This document shows, piece by piece, positions 1 through 8,800 of a stretch of DNA of 64,000 nucleotides. Source of the stretch: Stenotrophomonas maltophilia (GTDB lineage Bacteria > Pseudomonadota > Gammaproteobacteria > Xanthomonadales > Xanthomonadaceae); contig NZ_NERD01000002.1 of the NCBI RefSeq assembly GCF_002799155.1, positions 3,224,001 through 3,288,000 of the forward strand, given 5' to 3'. Below the pieces are notes generated by a model that was not told the DNA's origin, ran no database searches, and was given only the letters and a program-made list of their open reading frames with translations. Position 1 is the first letter of the stretch, and each line of letters begins with the position of its first letter. The translations under genes and the position numbers were made by a program.

Positions 1-1
1 G

Positions 2-493
2 GCGCCGGGCGATGACCTGGTCGGCTTCGCTGCCCTCACCCACGATCTCGGCAAGGGCCTGACCCCGCCGGAGGAATGGCCGCGCCACATCATGCACGAG
101 CAGCGCGGCATCAAGCCACTGAAGGCATTGTGCGCACGGTTGAAGATTCCCACCGAGCACCAACAGCTGGCAGAAGCGGTCTGCCGCGAACACTTGAACG
201 TGCACCGCATCGACGAACTGCGCGATGCCACCGTGCTGGAACTGCTGGGCCGCTGTGATGCACTGCGCCGGCCAGAACGCGTGGCTCGTATCGCACTGTG
301 CTGCGAGGCCGACAAACGCGGCCGGCTCGGCTTCGAGGACGCCGCTTACCCACAGGGCGAGACGCTCAAGCGGCTGCACCAGGCGGCACTGTCAGTGCAG
401 GCGCGGGACTTGGATACCACGCATCTGAAGGGCCCAGCCATCGGTGAGGCACTGGCCAAGGCACGGGTGAAAGCCATCGCCGCCGCCCGCTGA
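2..493 (+). CDS. cca: CCA tRNA nucleotidyltransferase / multifunctional CCA protein, C-terminal part
   Basis: This is the 3' part of a gene that begins before the window; 163 residues remain. The family adds or repairs the CCA end of tRNA in the cytoplasm, and the gammaproteobacterial form also carries an HD phosphohydrolase domain. What is visible is that HD-domain part: the motif THDLGKG near the left edge, followed by helical text with [12 protein letters not shown] and [14 protein letters not shown], which is typical of the Cca C-terminus. The nucleotidyltransferase head is outside the window, so its catalytic residues cannot be checked. The stop codon is followed within 10 bases by a GTAG repeat. 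Confidence 0.88.
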   Translation, partial: APGDDLVGFAALTHDLGKGLTPPEEWPRHIMHEQRGIKPLKALCARLKIPTEHQQLAEAVCREHLNVHRIDELRDATVLELLGRCDALRRPERVARIALCCEADKRGRLGFEDAAYPQGETLKRLHQAALSVQARDLDTTHLKGPAIGEALAKARVKAIAAAR

Positions 494-501
494 AGCACCG
501 G

Positions 502-524
502 GTAGTGCCGGTCGCTGGCCGGCA
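502..524 (+). repeat. GTAG-type REP stem-loop
   Basis: GTAG followed by an imperfect palindrome TGCCGGTCGCTGGCCGGCA. This is the head-plus-hairpin layout of the small GTAG repeats known from S. maltophilia. It lies between cca and the convergent sseB-like gene, where it could also help end transcription. Confidence 0.8.
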
Positions 525-542
525 ACCAGGCAATCCCTGGAC

Positions 543-977
543 TCAGTGCGCCATGCCGCGGGTGATCGCTGCCGCACGCTGCTTCAGCTGGGCCACGGCA
601 TCGGGAATCATCTCCATGCCCACGTCCAGGCCCGGGTTCAGCACCAGGCCGACGCCATCGCCGATACCGGCCAGCAGCGCGTGCACCGCGATCGGCATGG
701 CATGCGCGAACTGCGGCAGCTGCTCGTGCCACAGGCCCGCGCGCTCGGGGGCGGTGAACACCGCGAACATCGGCTCGCCGCTCTCGCTGGTCAGCACCAG
801 AGGCGAGATGCTCTCGTCCCAGGCGCCGTCTTCGCCAATGGCCTTGTCCAGCAGCACGAACGCCGTCGAGGTCAGCAGGCCGTCGAGGAACTGCGATGCG
901 GTCAGCGTGCCGTCCTGGGCCTGCAGCAGGCGCACCTCGAGGTCGTTGAGGGGTTCGAACGGGGTGTCGTGGTCCAT
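543..977 (-). CDS. sseB: SseB family protein
   Basis: Encodes 144 residues, starting MDHDTPFEPLNDLEVRL. An upstream in-frame Met at 1034 would add 19 residues of poor quality, so the start at 977 is preferred. The text LVLTSESGEPMFAVFTAPERA and the hydrophobic segment after it match the SseB N-terminal domain family (enhanced serine sensitivity protein). No enzymatic activity is established for the family, and the protein should be cytoplasmic. It lies convergent to cca across a GTAG repeat and appears monocistronic. I am sure of the gene, moderately sure of the family name. Confidence 0.7.
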   Translation of the reverse strand: MDHDTPFEPLNDLEVRLLQAQDGTLTASQFLDGLLTSTAFVLLDKAIGEDGAWDESISPLVLTSESGEPMFAVFTAPERAGLWHEQLPQFAHAMPIAVHALLAGIGDGVGLVLNPGLDVGMEMIPDAVAQLKQRAAAITRGMAH

Positions 978-1064
978 GGTCGGTTCCGGTACGTGATTGC
1001 AGGCTGCAACTTTAGCAGGCCGGGGGTGAGGCACGGCAGCGCATCGGCAGGGACTCGCGGGGCT

Positions 1065-1166
1065 TCAGTGGCCGATGTACCAAAGCGCCCAGCGCTCACC
1101 GGCCTGGGCCCGGCCATAGGGATTCGGGGCCGTGCGGAAGTCTTGATAGCCTTGGAAGGAAAGCAT
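1065..1166 (-). CDS. Possible 33-residue Rmf/CrpP-like mini-protein
   Basis: A short frame starting MLSFQGYQDFRT and ending ERWALWYIGH. The spacing of GYQ, then NPYGRAQ, then W..WYIGH resembles the core of ribosome modulation factor (GYQAG, CPYQ, QWLGGW) and the related CrpP family. It is shorter than E. coli Rmf (55 residues). A GTG codon further upstream in the same frame would lengthen it to about 48. No clear ribosome binding site precedes the ATG. Composition is protein-like (aromatic-rich C-terminus), unlike the arginine-rich noise in neighbouring frames. The family link is inference from a few residues. Confidence 0.35.
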   Translation of the reverse strand: MLSFQGYQDFRTAPNPYGRAQAGERWALWYIGH

Positions 1167-1674
1167 GGCGGGCAGGATACGGCCGGCCGCAGATGCGACG
1201 AACCCTGCTACCCCACCTGAACCGTTCGACGGTGGAATTGTTAAGACCTGCTTCGACAGTCTGACGAAATGGTCAATGTGTCCAATTCGCTTGTGACCGT
1301 GTGCCGGCGCCGCTCCACTCAATCCTGGAAGGACGTTGAGACTGGCATGACCAGGAGCTTTGAGCACGGTTGGAGCGGGTCGTATAGTCGGATGACGTAG
1401 AGCAATGGAACGCCGATGAACGCTACCTCGCAAGGCCTCGCGCCACAGGCATGCATGGATGGAGGCCAAGGAAGCTGGCAGCACGAGCGGCGCAACCTGT
1501 CGCATGTGCCCCGTAACGCGGTACATCGCGCCGTCTTCCTCGGCCATCCCTCCTGTCCAGCCGATCAAGGATCAGGGCAATCCTGCCGGTATCCTCACGC
1601 GCAGAGAACCGTGCCCCGCAGTAACCCTGAAGAGGCGCCCCCCGTAGTACCTCAATAAGCGACACGGACCGCTC
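1167..1674. other. 508-bp stretch without a convincing gene
   Basis: Several short frames run here on both strands (for example from ATG 1416 to 1658), but all have Arg/Pro/His-rich, low-complexity translations and none has a clear ribosome binding site. The only site I support is the promoter at 1360-1388. The stretch may hold the decayed remnant of another gene or a long leader for the immunity lipoprotein. Confidence 0.5.
1360..1388 (+). promoter_or_regulatory. Sigma-70-like promoter upstream of the lipoprotein/effector pair
   Basis: TTGAGC at 1360-1365, a 17-base spacer, then TATAGT at 1383-1388. Both boxes are close to consensus and the spacing is ideal. Transcription would start near 1395 and run toward the lipoprotein gene at 1675, giving a leader of about 280 bases. 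Confidence 0.5.
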
Positions 1675-2313
1675 ATGCTGAAACCCTCCCCCCCCCTCAC
1701 TCACGTTGTGTTGATCGCCTTGATCACACTGGCCGTTTCTGGATGCAACAAGGAACGCTCATACCCGGTCTATCGCGAGAATCCGGCACCCAAGGATGCG
1801 CTACCGATTGTGATTCGGGTCCACGATGCACCTGTGGAGCTCGCTCTCCCGAAGGTTTTCGTCTCCTACGAGATAGATCCGCTCTGCCTCCCGCCGATCA
1901 ACAACTACGAGGGTGTGCAGTACGCCCCCCAACGGCAGTCAGTAGAGTTCCCAGTACAACGTGTCAGTGCAACCGAGTTCAGCAGCACCGTGTTCGAGGA
2001 CGGCATGGCAGTCGCTGACTATTACGGGCGCGGGCCATGCGAATGGAAACCCAGCATCATTCGAGCTTCATTCCCAGTCATTTCCGAGGGACACGAAGGC
2101 TTCATATCAGTTGCCGTCCACCATCTCGAACTGAAGAAACTACTCACGTCGATTTCGTACGCAGACAGTCAAATGACCCTGCAAACAGCGAGTTCGACGC
2201 CGGGGTGGGTGCGAACGCAGTCCCAGTATAGCTACGACAGATTGTCTGATATCGAGAAGCAGAAGTACTTTCCCATAGAGATATCGTCTCCTTCGAAAGG
2301 ATTCGTCCCATGA
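1675..2313 (+). CDS. Lipoprotein, probable immunity protein for the adjacent lipase effector
   Basis: 212 residues with an N-terminal hydrophobic segment (about 8-22) ending in a lipobox, LAVSGC, so it should be lipid-anchored and face the periplasm. The mature part has no family I recognise; conserved-looking pieces are DAPVELALPKVFVSYEI and ADYYGRGPCEWKP. Its stop overlaps the ATG of the next gene (ATGA at 2310-2313), so the two are translated together. In Xanthomonadales, periplasmic lipoproteins encoded just upstream of antibacterial type IV effectors are often their immunity proteins; the assignment here rests on that context. Codon use is less GC-biased than in flanking genes, suggesting horizontal acquisition. 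Confidence 0.65.
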   Translation: MLKPSPPLTHVVLIALITLAVSGCNKERSYPVYRENPAPKDALPIVIRVHDAPVELALPKVFVSYEIDPLCLPPINNYEGVQYAPQRQSVEFPVQRVSATEFSSTVFEDGMAVADYYGRGPCEWKPSIIRASFPVISEGHEGFISVAVHHLELKKLLTSISYADSQMTLQTASSTPGWVRTQSQYSYDRLSDIEKQKYFPIEISSPSKGFVP

Positions 2314-3793
2314 GACCTCTAACCAATGCAGCCCTGGCCAATGCAGCCTACTCCCCACCGTCACATCCAGCCCCAGGTGATAAGGAATCGCTGCGCGTTG
2401 ATGGTGAAGACTTCGAAGTTCTAGGGCGGCGTGATGCAGCCAGCGGCTATCAAGGCGTTGTGTACCGGAACATCAAGACCAACGAGATCATCATCGCCCA
2501 TCGAGGCACCGAGTTTGATCGCCAGGCCATACTTGATGGCGGCGTCGACGCAGCGATGGTCAGCGCCAGAGTCAACGCACAGATTGATGATGCCCTCGTA
2601 CTGACCAAGCAGGCAATCAAGCAAGCTGAGAAAACGGATATGGTCCGGTGTACGTCACTGGACATTCCCTAGGCGGCGCACTCGCGCAGATCACTGCCCA
2701 CCACTACAACCTCCCGGGCGACGCCTTCAATCCCTACGGCGCTGCCGGGTTGGCGTATCGCCTGCCTGAAGGCCAGCCGGCCAATGCGGCGCCCTTCACC
2801 AACCATGTGATGGCGGGCGACCTGGTTAGTGCGGCCGGCCCTCATTACGGCAAGGTTGAGATGTACGCGCTGCCCAAGGAACTGGAGGTCCTGCGCAATG
2901 CCGAGCAGGGCCAGCGCATCGCCTCGCTCGGATCGCTTGGGATGAAAAGCGGCCATGTCATGCCCGCTGCGGTTGCGGTCCAGTTGGGTGATTCCCATCG
3001 AATGGTTCACTTCATTGACCGTATGACCGACAAGGGTCCATTGCAGTCCGTGCTGGACGACCCCGAGGCGCGGATCACAGATGCGGAGGACCTGCGCCGG
3101 ATAGTGGAGTATCGCAAAGACATCCACCAGTTACGCCTGGGAGCGACCGTACTTGTCGGCGGTGGCCCTGGACTCCTGCGCGACGGGGTCAATTACCTTC
3201 GCGGCACCGAGGAAGCCGGAGCATACGTCCGTCGCGAAGCCGAAGCCGTGCAGCGCGCAGAAAACCCATTGAAACCAGGGGAGCGTTTGGTCCAAGAGGC
3301 GACCGAAATGGGCTCGCCCTCTCTGAGCAACCCAGGCTTCGCTCCCAAGAGCTCATTGCAGGAGAGCATCGAATCAACCTTGGACAAGGCAGGCCTGGAT
3401 CCCAGAACGGAAGGCCACCCAGACCATGCGCTCTACCGGCAGATTCGCGATGGTGTATCGGCCGTGGATGCCAGGCACGGGCGCAGCTTCGATGAAACCA
3501 GTGAGCGTGTGACGGCCGGCCTGCTTGCAACGGCCAAGCGCAGCGGCCTGGAACGCGTCGATCATGTTGTCTTGGGCAACACCCCCAGCGATGGTTCAGG
3601 CCCTCGCATGTTCGTCGTGCAGGGAGCGCTCGACAATCCGGCACACCTGCGGGCATCGATTGCGGTCAGCGAGGCCGTCAATACACCCGTAGAGCAGTCG
3701 CTCGCCAAGGTCGAGCAGATTTCGCAGGCACATCAGGTCGCTCAGCAAGAGCAAACCCAAGAGCAGACCCGAACAGCGATGCGCCTGGGCTAG
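2310..3793 (+). pseudogene. Frameshifted lipase-type type IV secretion effector with XVIPCD tail
   Basis: Two overlapping frames make one protein of about 490 residues. The first (2310-2672) carries an N-terminal hydrolase part with IIAHRGTEFD, the oxyanion region of class-3 lipases. The second, open from before 2648 to 3793, begins with YVTGHSLGGALAQ, the nucleophile elbow. Restoring one base near 2643 (ATG GGT CCG GTG TAC in place of ATG GTC CGG) joins them. The last 120 or so residues (HPDHALYRQIRDGV, RVDHVVLGN, FVVQGALDNPAH, NTPVEQSL, Gln-rich end) match the XVIPCD signal that targets effectors to the Xanthomonadales VirB/D4 system. The product would hydrolyse lipids in rival cells. As the sequence stands, it is split. 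A true mutation and a sequence error cannot be told apart here. Confidence 0.75.
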
Positions 3794-3873
3794 GCCAGCG
3801 TGAATTGCTTGGCTCCACCCGAGGCTAGCGCCCACTGGAACGGCCTGCTGAGGCTATGTCGGCCCCCCTCTCC

Positions 3874-4209
3874 CTAGGAGGAATACAGGTTCCGCCACAT
3901 CCATCCGGCCACCGCCAGCGCGGCGACCACCACCAGCATCAGCGGCAGCCCGAAGCGGTGCCGCCACGGGATCGGCACCCCGCCCAGCTGCTGGTCCATG
4001 GTCTCGGTATCGAGCACCCAGCCGTGCTCGCAGCGGGTGCAGGCCAGTTCGTAGCGGCGCTGGTAGGTGAAGCCAAACAGCAGGTCGATGCGCGCCATCT
4101 TGTAGCGTAGCTGCAGGGCGAACTCGGTTTCCGCCTGGCAGCGCAGGCAGTGGTGCGCTTCGGTGGGGCCGACGATCACCACCCGTTCCTGTTGGCCGAT
4201 CAGGATCAT
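3874..4209 (-). CDS. Small membrane protein with a zinc-ribbon-like Cys motif
   Basis: 111 residues. Two CxxC pairs (CLRC near residue 22 and CTRC near 57) are placed as in a zinc ribbon. A single transmembrane helix follows near the C-terminus (LPLMLVVVAALAVAGWMW), and the protein ends five residues later. It would sit in the inner membrane with the Cys domain in the cytoplasm. No function is known to me. It starts 3 bases after the stop of the S41 protease gene, so the two are probably co-transcribed. Confidence 0.65.
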   Translation of the reverse strand: MILIGQQERVVIVGPTEAHHCLRCQAETEFALQLRYKMARIDLLFGFTYQRRYELACTRCEHGWVLDTETMDQQLGGVPIPWRHRFGLPLMLVVVAALAVAGWMWRNLYSS

Positions 4210-4212
4210 GGG

Positions 4213-5247
4213 TCAGCGCGCCTGGCAGGCGGGCTGGGCCAGCAGCCAGGCCTGCGCGGCGGCCACGGTAGCTGCATCACCTTCGATGCGCTGGTCCGGT
4301 TCGATCTTCAGCCCATCCCCCTGGCCGTTGCGGTCCTGCATCACGCTGGTGGTCAGCAGCAGCGCGCTGCCATCGACCAGCGGCCGCATCACGTTGGCGG
4401 TGGAAAGCCCCGAGGTGGCCAGGCCAAAACTGCGCGTCTGCGGGCGACCGCGGAAGGCAAGCACGGTCGCTTCGCCGGAACTGGCGGTGCGCGGCCCGGT
4501 CAGTACGGCCACGGGCGCTCCCGGGTGCTTCAGCAGATGGCCGGGCCCGCCAAGATCGATCCGCACGCGCCCGCCGAGGCGCACGCTGGTCGTAGTCAGC
4601 TGCCAGCGCGACGGACCGTCCACAGTGGCGAAGGAACCCACGTCCTCTTCGGCGCCGGGCGTGGTCCGCAGCAGCGGCGCCGCGCCCAGCAGCATCGGCC
4701 ACATGTTGCCGCCGGTGTTGCCACGCAGATCAACGATCCAGCCGCAACGGAGGCCGCTGTCCTGGTCACGGATGATCGCCTGCCAGCGCTGCGCACGTTC
4801 CTTCATCTGCTGATGCGCGGTAGGGCCCTGCATGACACCGTAGCCCCCGATCTCCACCCGACCGATGCGCGGGTCCAGTGATTCAGCCGGGGCAGTCGTT
4901 GCGCCCGAGGCTGGCGCCGATGCGCCATTGGCGCGCGCCAGGCGCTCTGCCTTCGCCTGCAGCTGCTTCGCGCTGATCCAGGCACCATGCCCTCCGGAAC
5001 TGCGGCCGGTGGCCTCCCGCAGCAGCTCGCGGGTCTTGGCCGGATCGTTCTGCGCCGCCTTCAGGCGCGTACGGATGGCGGGCCAGTCCACGCGGTCGCG
5101 GTGCAGCGATTCCTTCTCAAGCATGTCCAGCAGCTGGGCCTGCGCCTGTGCTGTCGGCAGGTCGATGGCATCCGGGGCGGCGGCCTGTGCGCTGCTGCAG
5201 AACAAGACACCCAGTGCAGCGGCCATCACGCGGAGATCAAGAGGCAT
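4213..5247 (-). CDS. S41 family (C-terminal processing-like) peptidase, secreted
   Basis: 344 residues from MPLDLRVMAAALG; an upstream in-frame Met at 5283 lacks support, and the chosen start gives a clean signal peptide ending in AQA-A. The catalytic-domain landmarks of S41 proteases are present: GWIVDLRGNTGGNMWPML, then the nucleophile region GPRTASSGEATVLAF, then RSFGLATSGL. There is no visible PDZ domain, so it is closer to the short TSP/Tricorn-like group than to Prc. It should be periplasmic or exported. Substrate is unknown. The zinc-ribbon membrane protein gene follows after 3 bases. Confidence 0.8.
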   Translation of the reverse strand: MPLDLRVMAAALGVLFCSSAQAAAPDAIDLPTAQAQAQLLDMLEKESLHRDRVDWPAIRTRLKAAQNDPAKTRELLREATGRSSGGHGAWISAKQLQAKAERLARANGASAPASGATTAPAESLDPRIGRVEIGGYGVMQGPTAHQQMKERAQRWQAIIRDQDSGLRCGWIVDLRGNTGGNMWPMLLGAAPLLRTTPGAEEDVGSFATVDGPSRWQLTTTSVRLGGRVRIDLGGPGHLLKHPGAPVAVLTGPRTASSGEATVLAFRGRPQTRSFGLATSGLSTANVMRPLVDGSALLLTTSVMQDRNGQGDGLKIEPDQRIEGDAATVAAAQAWLLAQPACQAR

Positions 5248-5319
5248 TCGACGTTCCTTCGTCGTGGATGAGTACCGCAGCATACGCGTTCGCCACCATC
5301 GTTGTGTGCCGGCTTTGGC

Positions 5320-5689
5320 ATGCGCCGTGCGGGAGGCGATTTACCGTTGCTCATGGAAGATGCGCTGACCGAAGCCATCGAGCAGGCGCCCATCCGCATT
5401 CTTCGCGCGGTTGCGTGGTATCGCGGAAAGCCACGCTGCCGATGGCCAGCCCTGGCGCGAACGGCACCTCAGCGAGGCGCGTCGCCGGGAACTGGCCAAG
5501 GCTACGCGCTGCCTAGCTGCATTGTCTGCGTGCGGCGGCATGTTGCTCGCGGCGCAGCCGGCCCGCGAGATGGAGGATGCGCCGGCGCAGTGCCTGCCGC
5601 AGGTGGAGGAAGGCCTGCTGCACGCGGTGGTGGTGCTGGCCGATCATGCAGGTGGGCCGGAGGCACCGGGTGCGCGCGCGGCATCGTGA
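5320..5689 (+). pseudogene. Hypothetical protein gene broken by a frameshift
   Basis: A frame starting at ATG 5320 (or 5354, MEDALTEAIEQAPIRILRAV) gives sensible protein until AWYRG near 5436, then turns Arg/Pro-rich. In the next frame, sensible protein picks up at ESHAADGQPWRERHLSEARR and runs to a stop at 5689 (LLHAVVVLADHAGG). One extra base near 5436 would join them into about 120 residues. No family is recognised. Either half alone lacks a good start, which is why I read it as one broken gene. It sits between the S41 protease and the autotransporter, next to GTAG repeats. Confidence 0.4.
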
Positions 5690-5702
5690 CGCCGCTGGAT
5701 TC

Positions 5703-5837
5703 GTGTCGACCAAGGTCGACACCCACCAGAGCGGATTATGGCGCCGGTTGGAATCCAGAGCGGATCGGCGCGTCGGTTGGAACCCGGAGCGGATCATGGC
5801 TGTGATGGGGTGAGTGCCGACCCAGGTCGGCACCTAC
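5703..5837. repeat. REP-like hairpins and a short tandem repeat
   Basis: Two hairpins of the GTAG family, GTGTCGACC/GGTCGACAC at 5703-5722 and GTGCCGACC/GGTCGGCAC at 5814-5833, the latter followed by CTAC (GTAG on the minus strand). Between them, about 5745-5800, the text GGTTGGAAYCCRGAGCGGAT occurs twice in tandem. They occupy the space downstream of the autotransporter stop. Confidence 0.75.
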
Positions 5838-5852
5838 CCAAGCCTGCGGTTG

Positions 5853-8800
5853 TCACCAATCCGCGCGCAGGCCGATGTTGCCTTCAATGATGCGGCGCTT
5901 CTCGTTGCGGTCGCTGCCCAGCTCGCGCGTGTAATCGGCCACGGCATAAGCGCTGATGGTGCGATTGAAGCGACCTACCACACCCACACCGGCTTCCAGC
6001 GCGCGCGAGCGCTGCGAATTGACGATCACGTCGTCGTCGAAGCGGATCCGATCTTCGCCGGAACGGCCATGCCAGTAATTGAGCTTGAAATACGGCTGCC
6101 AGCCGTTGTCGGCCAACTGGTAATCACCGGCCAGGCGCAGGCCGACGCGGCCGGTCCAGGCGTTGTCGTTGTCGAAGCGCACGCTCGAAACCTCATCGCG
6201 GCGGTCATCCAGCGAGGTGCGTTGCCAGATCACCTGCACCTGCGGTTCCAGCCACCACGCGGACTGGCCAAAATGCAGCAGCGGCTTTCCCGCTTCCACC
6301 GACGCACTGGTGCCGTCGCCGCTCAGGCCGAAGCCGAGCCCACGCGAGGAACGCACGCGGCCGTCGTAGCGGCTCTGCATCGCCACCGCGTCGATGTACC
6401 CCCCGCTGCTGTCGGTGAGCGTCCAGTACAGGCCCACGTGCTTGTCGTCCAGGCGGTTCTGGCCCACCTGCACGTTCTCCCACCCCAATGCCAGGCCGGT
6501 GGTCTTGCCCTGCGCGCGGGTGCGGCCGACAAACACGCCGATCTGGTTGCGATGGTTGTCAGAAGCAGCGGCCCACACATCCAGACCGGCCTGCAGGCCC
6601 ATCACATCGCCATCGAAACCCGGCTGTGCATCGCCCTTCCAGTGGATCTCGCTGCTCTGGCCCACCAACCGGCCCCAGGCGGTGCGGAATGCGCCCTGGT
6701 TGTACAGCAGGCGTTGTTCGCCCTGCCGCTCGTGGAACGTGCCGAGACTGGCCAGTGAAGTCTCGCGCAGCAGTGGCGGCACCACGGCGTAAGCGGCGGT
6801 CTCCACGCGGTACAGCGGTACCACTGCCCCTTCGGCCGGACGTGCACCCGGCGTCGGCGGTTGCCCGGTTCCGGGCAATGCACCGCCGGCCACAGGCACG
6901 TCCGGCACTGCCGGATCGCTGGGCGGCGCCACCGGTGCCGGTTCCGGCGGCGGCGGTGGCGGCGCGGTCTCGCCCGCGGTCAGGTCCGGATCGGTGGCGC
7001 CTTCGGGCGGCGGCGGCGGTGCCGGGGTGATCGGCGGCGGTGGGGCTACCGGCGGCGTCAATGGCGGTGGCGTGGCACTGCCGCCGCCGTTGGGTGCCGG
7101 CGTCGGCCCGGTCACCAGCGTCGAGCGCAGGTACCAGTTCTCGCTGGTACCGGCACTGACACCGCCCTTGAACAGGAAGTACTCGTAGGCACCGGCCGCG
7201 ACCGGTGCAAACAACGAAAACGCGCCCGGCGCGGTGCGGCCACCATTCAAGGCCTGCACCACCAGGATGCCATCGGCCAGCGTGGCCGCGCCGCTGCCGC
7301 CCGCATTGAGCACACCGATGCCGGTAGTCCCGGTGGCAGTACCGCCATCGATCACCAGGCGGTCGCTGGTGGAATCGTCCGCACCCAGCACGGTGCGCAG
7401 GTACAGGCCACCGCCATCACCGCGATAGTTGCCACGCACGGTGAACACATCGCCAGCGCCAGTACCGGTCAGGTCGATACGCCCGGCGTTGACCATCTCC
7501 ACCAGGGCACCACCGTTGAGCGGACGGATGGCGTGGCCACCACTGCCCGCGTAGACGGTGCTGGTGTCATCTACGGTCAGCGTGCCAGTGCCGGTTGCGC
7601 TGTCGCCGAGCACCAGGTCGCCATCGAAGGCCAGTTCGGTGCTGTTGGCCAGGCGGATCGTCTCCCAGTTCTGGAATCGGCCCACGCCCTCGGTCTTGAC
7701 GTTGCTGAAGTTGAGCTGGTCGATGCCGCTGCCACCGTCGAACAGCGGCACTGCACCGAGGTTGCCCTGGTTGAGGTTGCTGAAGTTGGCCACGTCGTTG
7801 TCCGGGCCCATGTCGATCGCGCCGTAGACGATGCCGCCGCCATTCCAGTTGAAGGTGTCGTCACCGGTACTGAGCAGCACCTGGCCGCGCACGGTGCCAT
7901 CGGTGATGGTCACGCTGTCGGCGCCGCCACTGACGCTGATGTTGCCGCCGATATACGCCGTACCCGAGATGATGATGGTGTCGGTATCGAAGCCGGTCAC
8001 CACGTTGCCGTCCACGGTGCCGCCGGACTGGTCCCACAGGTTCTTGTCCAACTTCATGTTGACGCGGCCGATGCGCCCACCGGTCATCCACGCCTGGTCG
8101 CCATCCTCGAACGCGCCGATGATGCGGCCAGCGCTCATGCGGAACGTATCGATATTGTCGCCCTGCTGCAGCGCGCCGATCGTGCCGCCACTCATGACGA
8201 AATCGTCGCGGCCGCTGCCCTGCGCCACCACGCCGGTGACGGTGCCGCCGGTGACGGTCAGCTGGTCATCGCCATTGCCCTGGTCGACGCTGTCGATGGT
8301 GCCATTGCTCAGCAGCAGCACATCGTTGCCGTCGCCCTGCAGGACACCGCCGGAGATGCTGCCTGCCTGCATCTCCAGGCGATCATTGCCGGCGCCGAAC
8401 TGCACGCCGGTGCGCCCACTGATCGTTCCGCTGTTGACCAGCACGCTGTCGCCTGCGCCAACGAACTGCAGGGCCGTGTTGTTGCCGGTGCTGATGCTGC
8501 CGGTATTTTCGACGCGGCTGCCACCGCCCAGCTGGACCGCCACACCGCCCGCCGAACTGATCGCGCCCTGGTTTGACAACAGGTGGCCGCCTGCACCGAC
8601 CAGGGCGATGGCCGACCCACCACCGCTTTGCTGCAACTGGGCACCGTTGGCGACGTTGACGGTGATGCCGGCCGCGCCATTGGCGGTGACGGGAACGGTC
8701 TGCGGATTCGGCGCGTTGGCGTCGCAGGTGACCGTCTGGCCGGCGGCCGGGGTGGCATTGTCACAGCCGGCCCAGGCGGCACTGGCGGTCAACAGTATGA

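Noticed and set aside
1416-1658. An 80-codon frame downstream of the 1360 promoter
   Set aside because: Low-complexity translation, no ribosome binding site and competing frames of equal quality. Kept only as part of a possible leader or gene remnant.
6861-8576. A 571-codon open frame antisense to the autotransporter passenger
   Set aside because: Repetitive Ala/Val/Asp/His text that mirrors the Gly/Asn/Thr repeat DNA of the passenger. No signal, no ribosome binding site.
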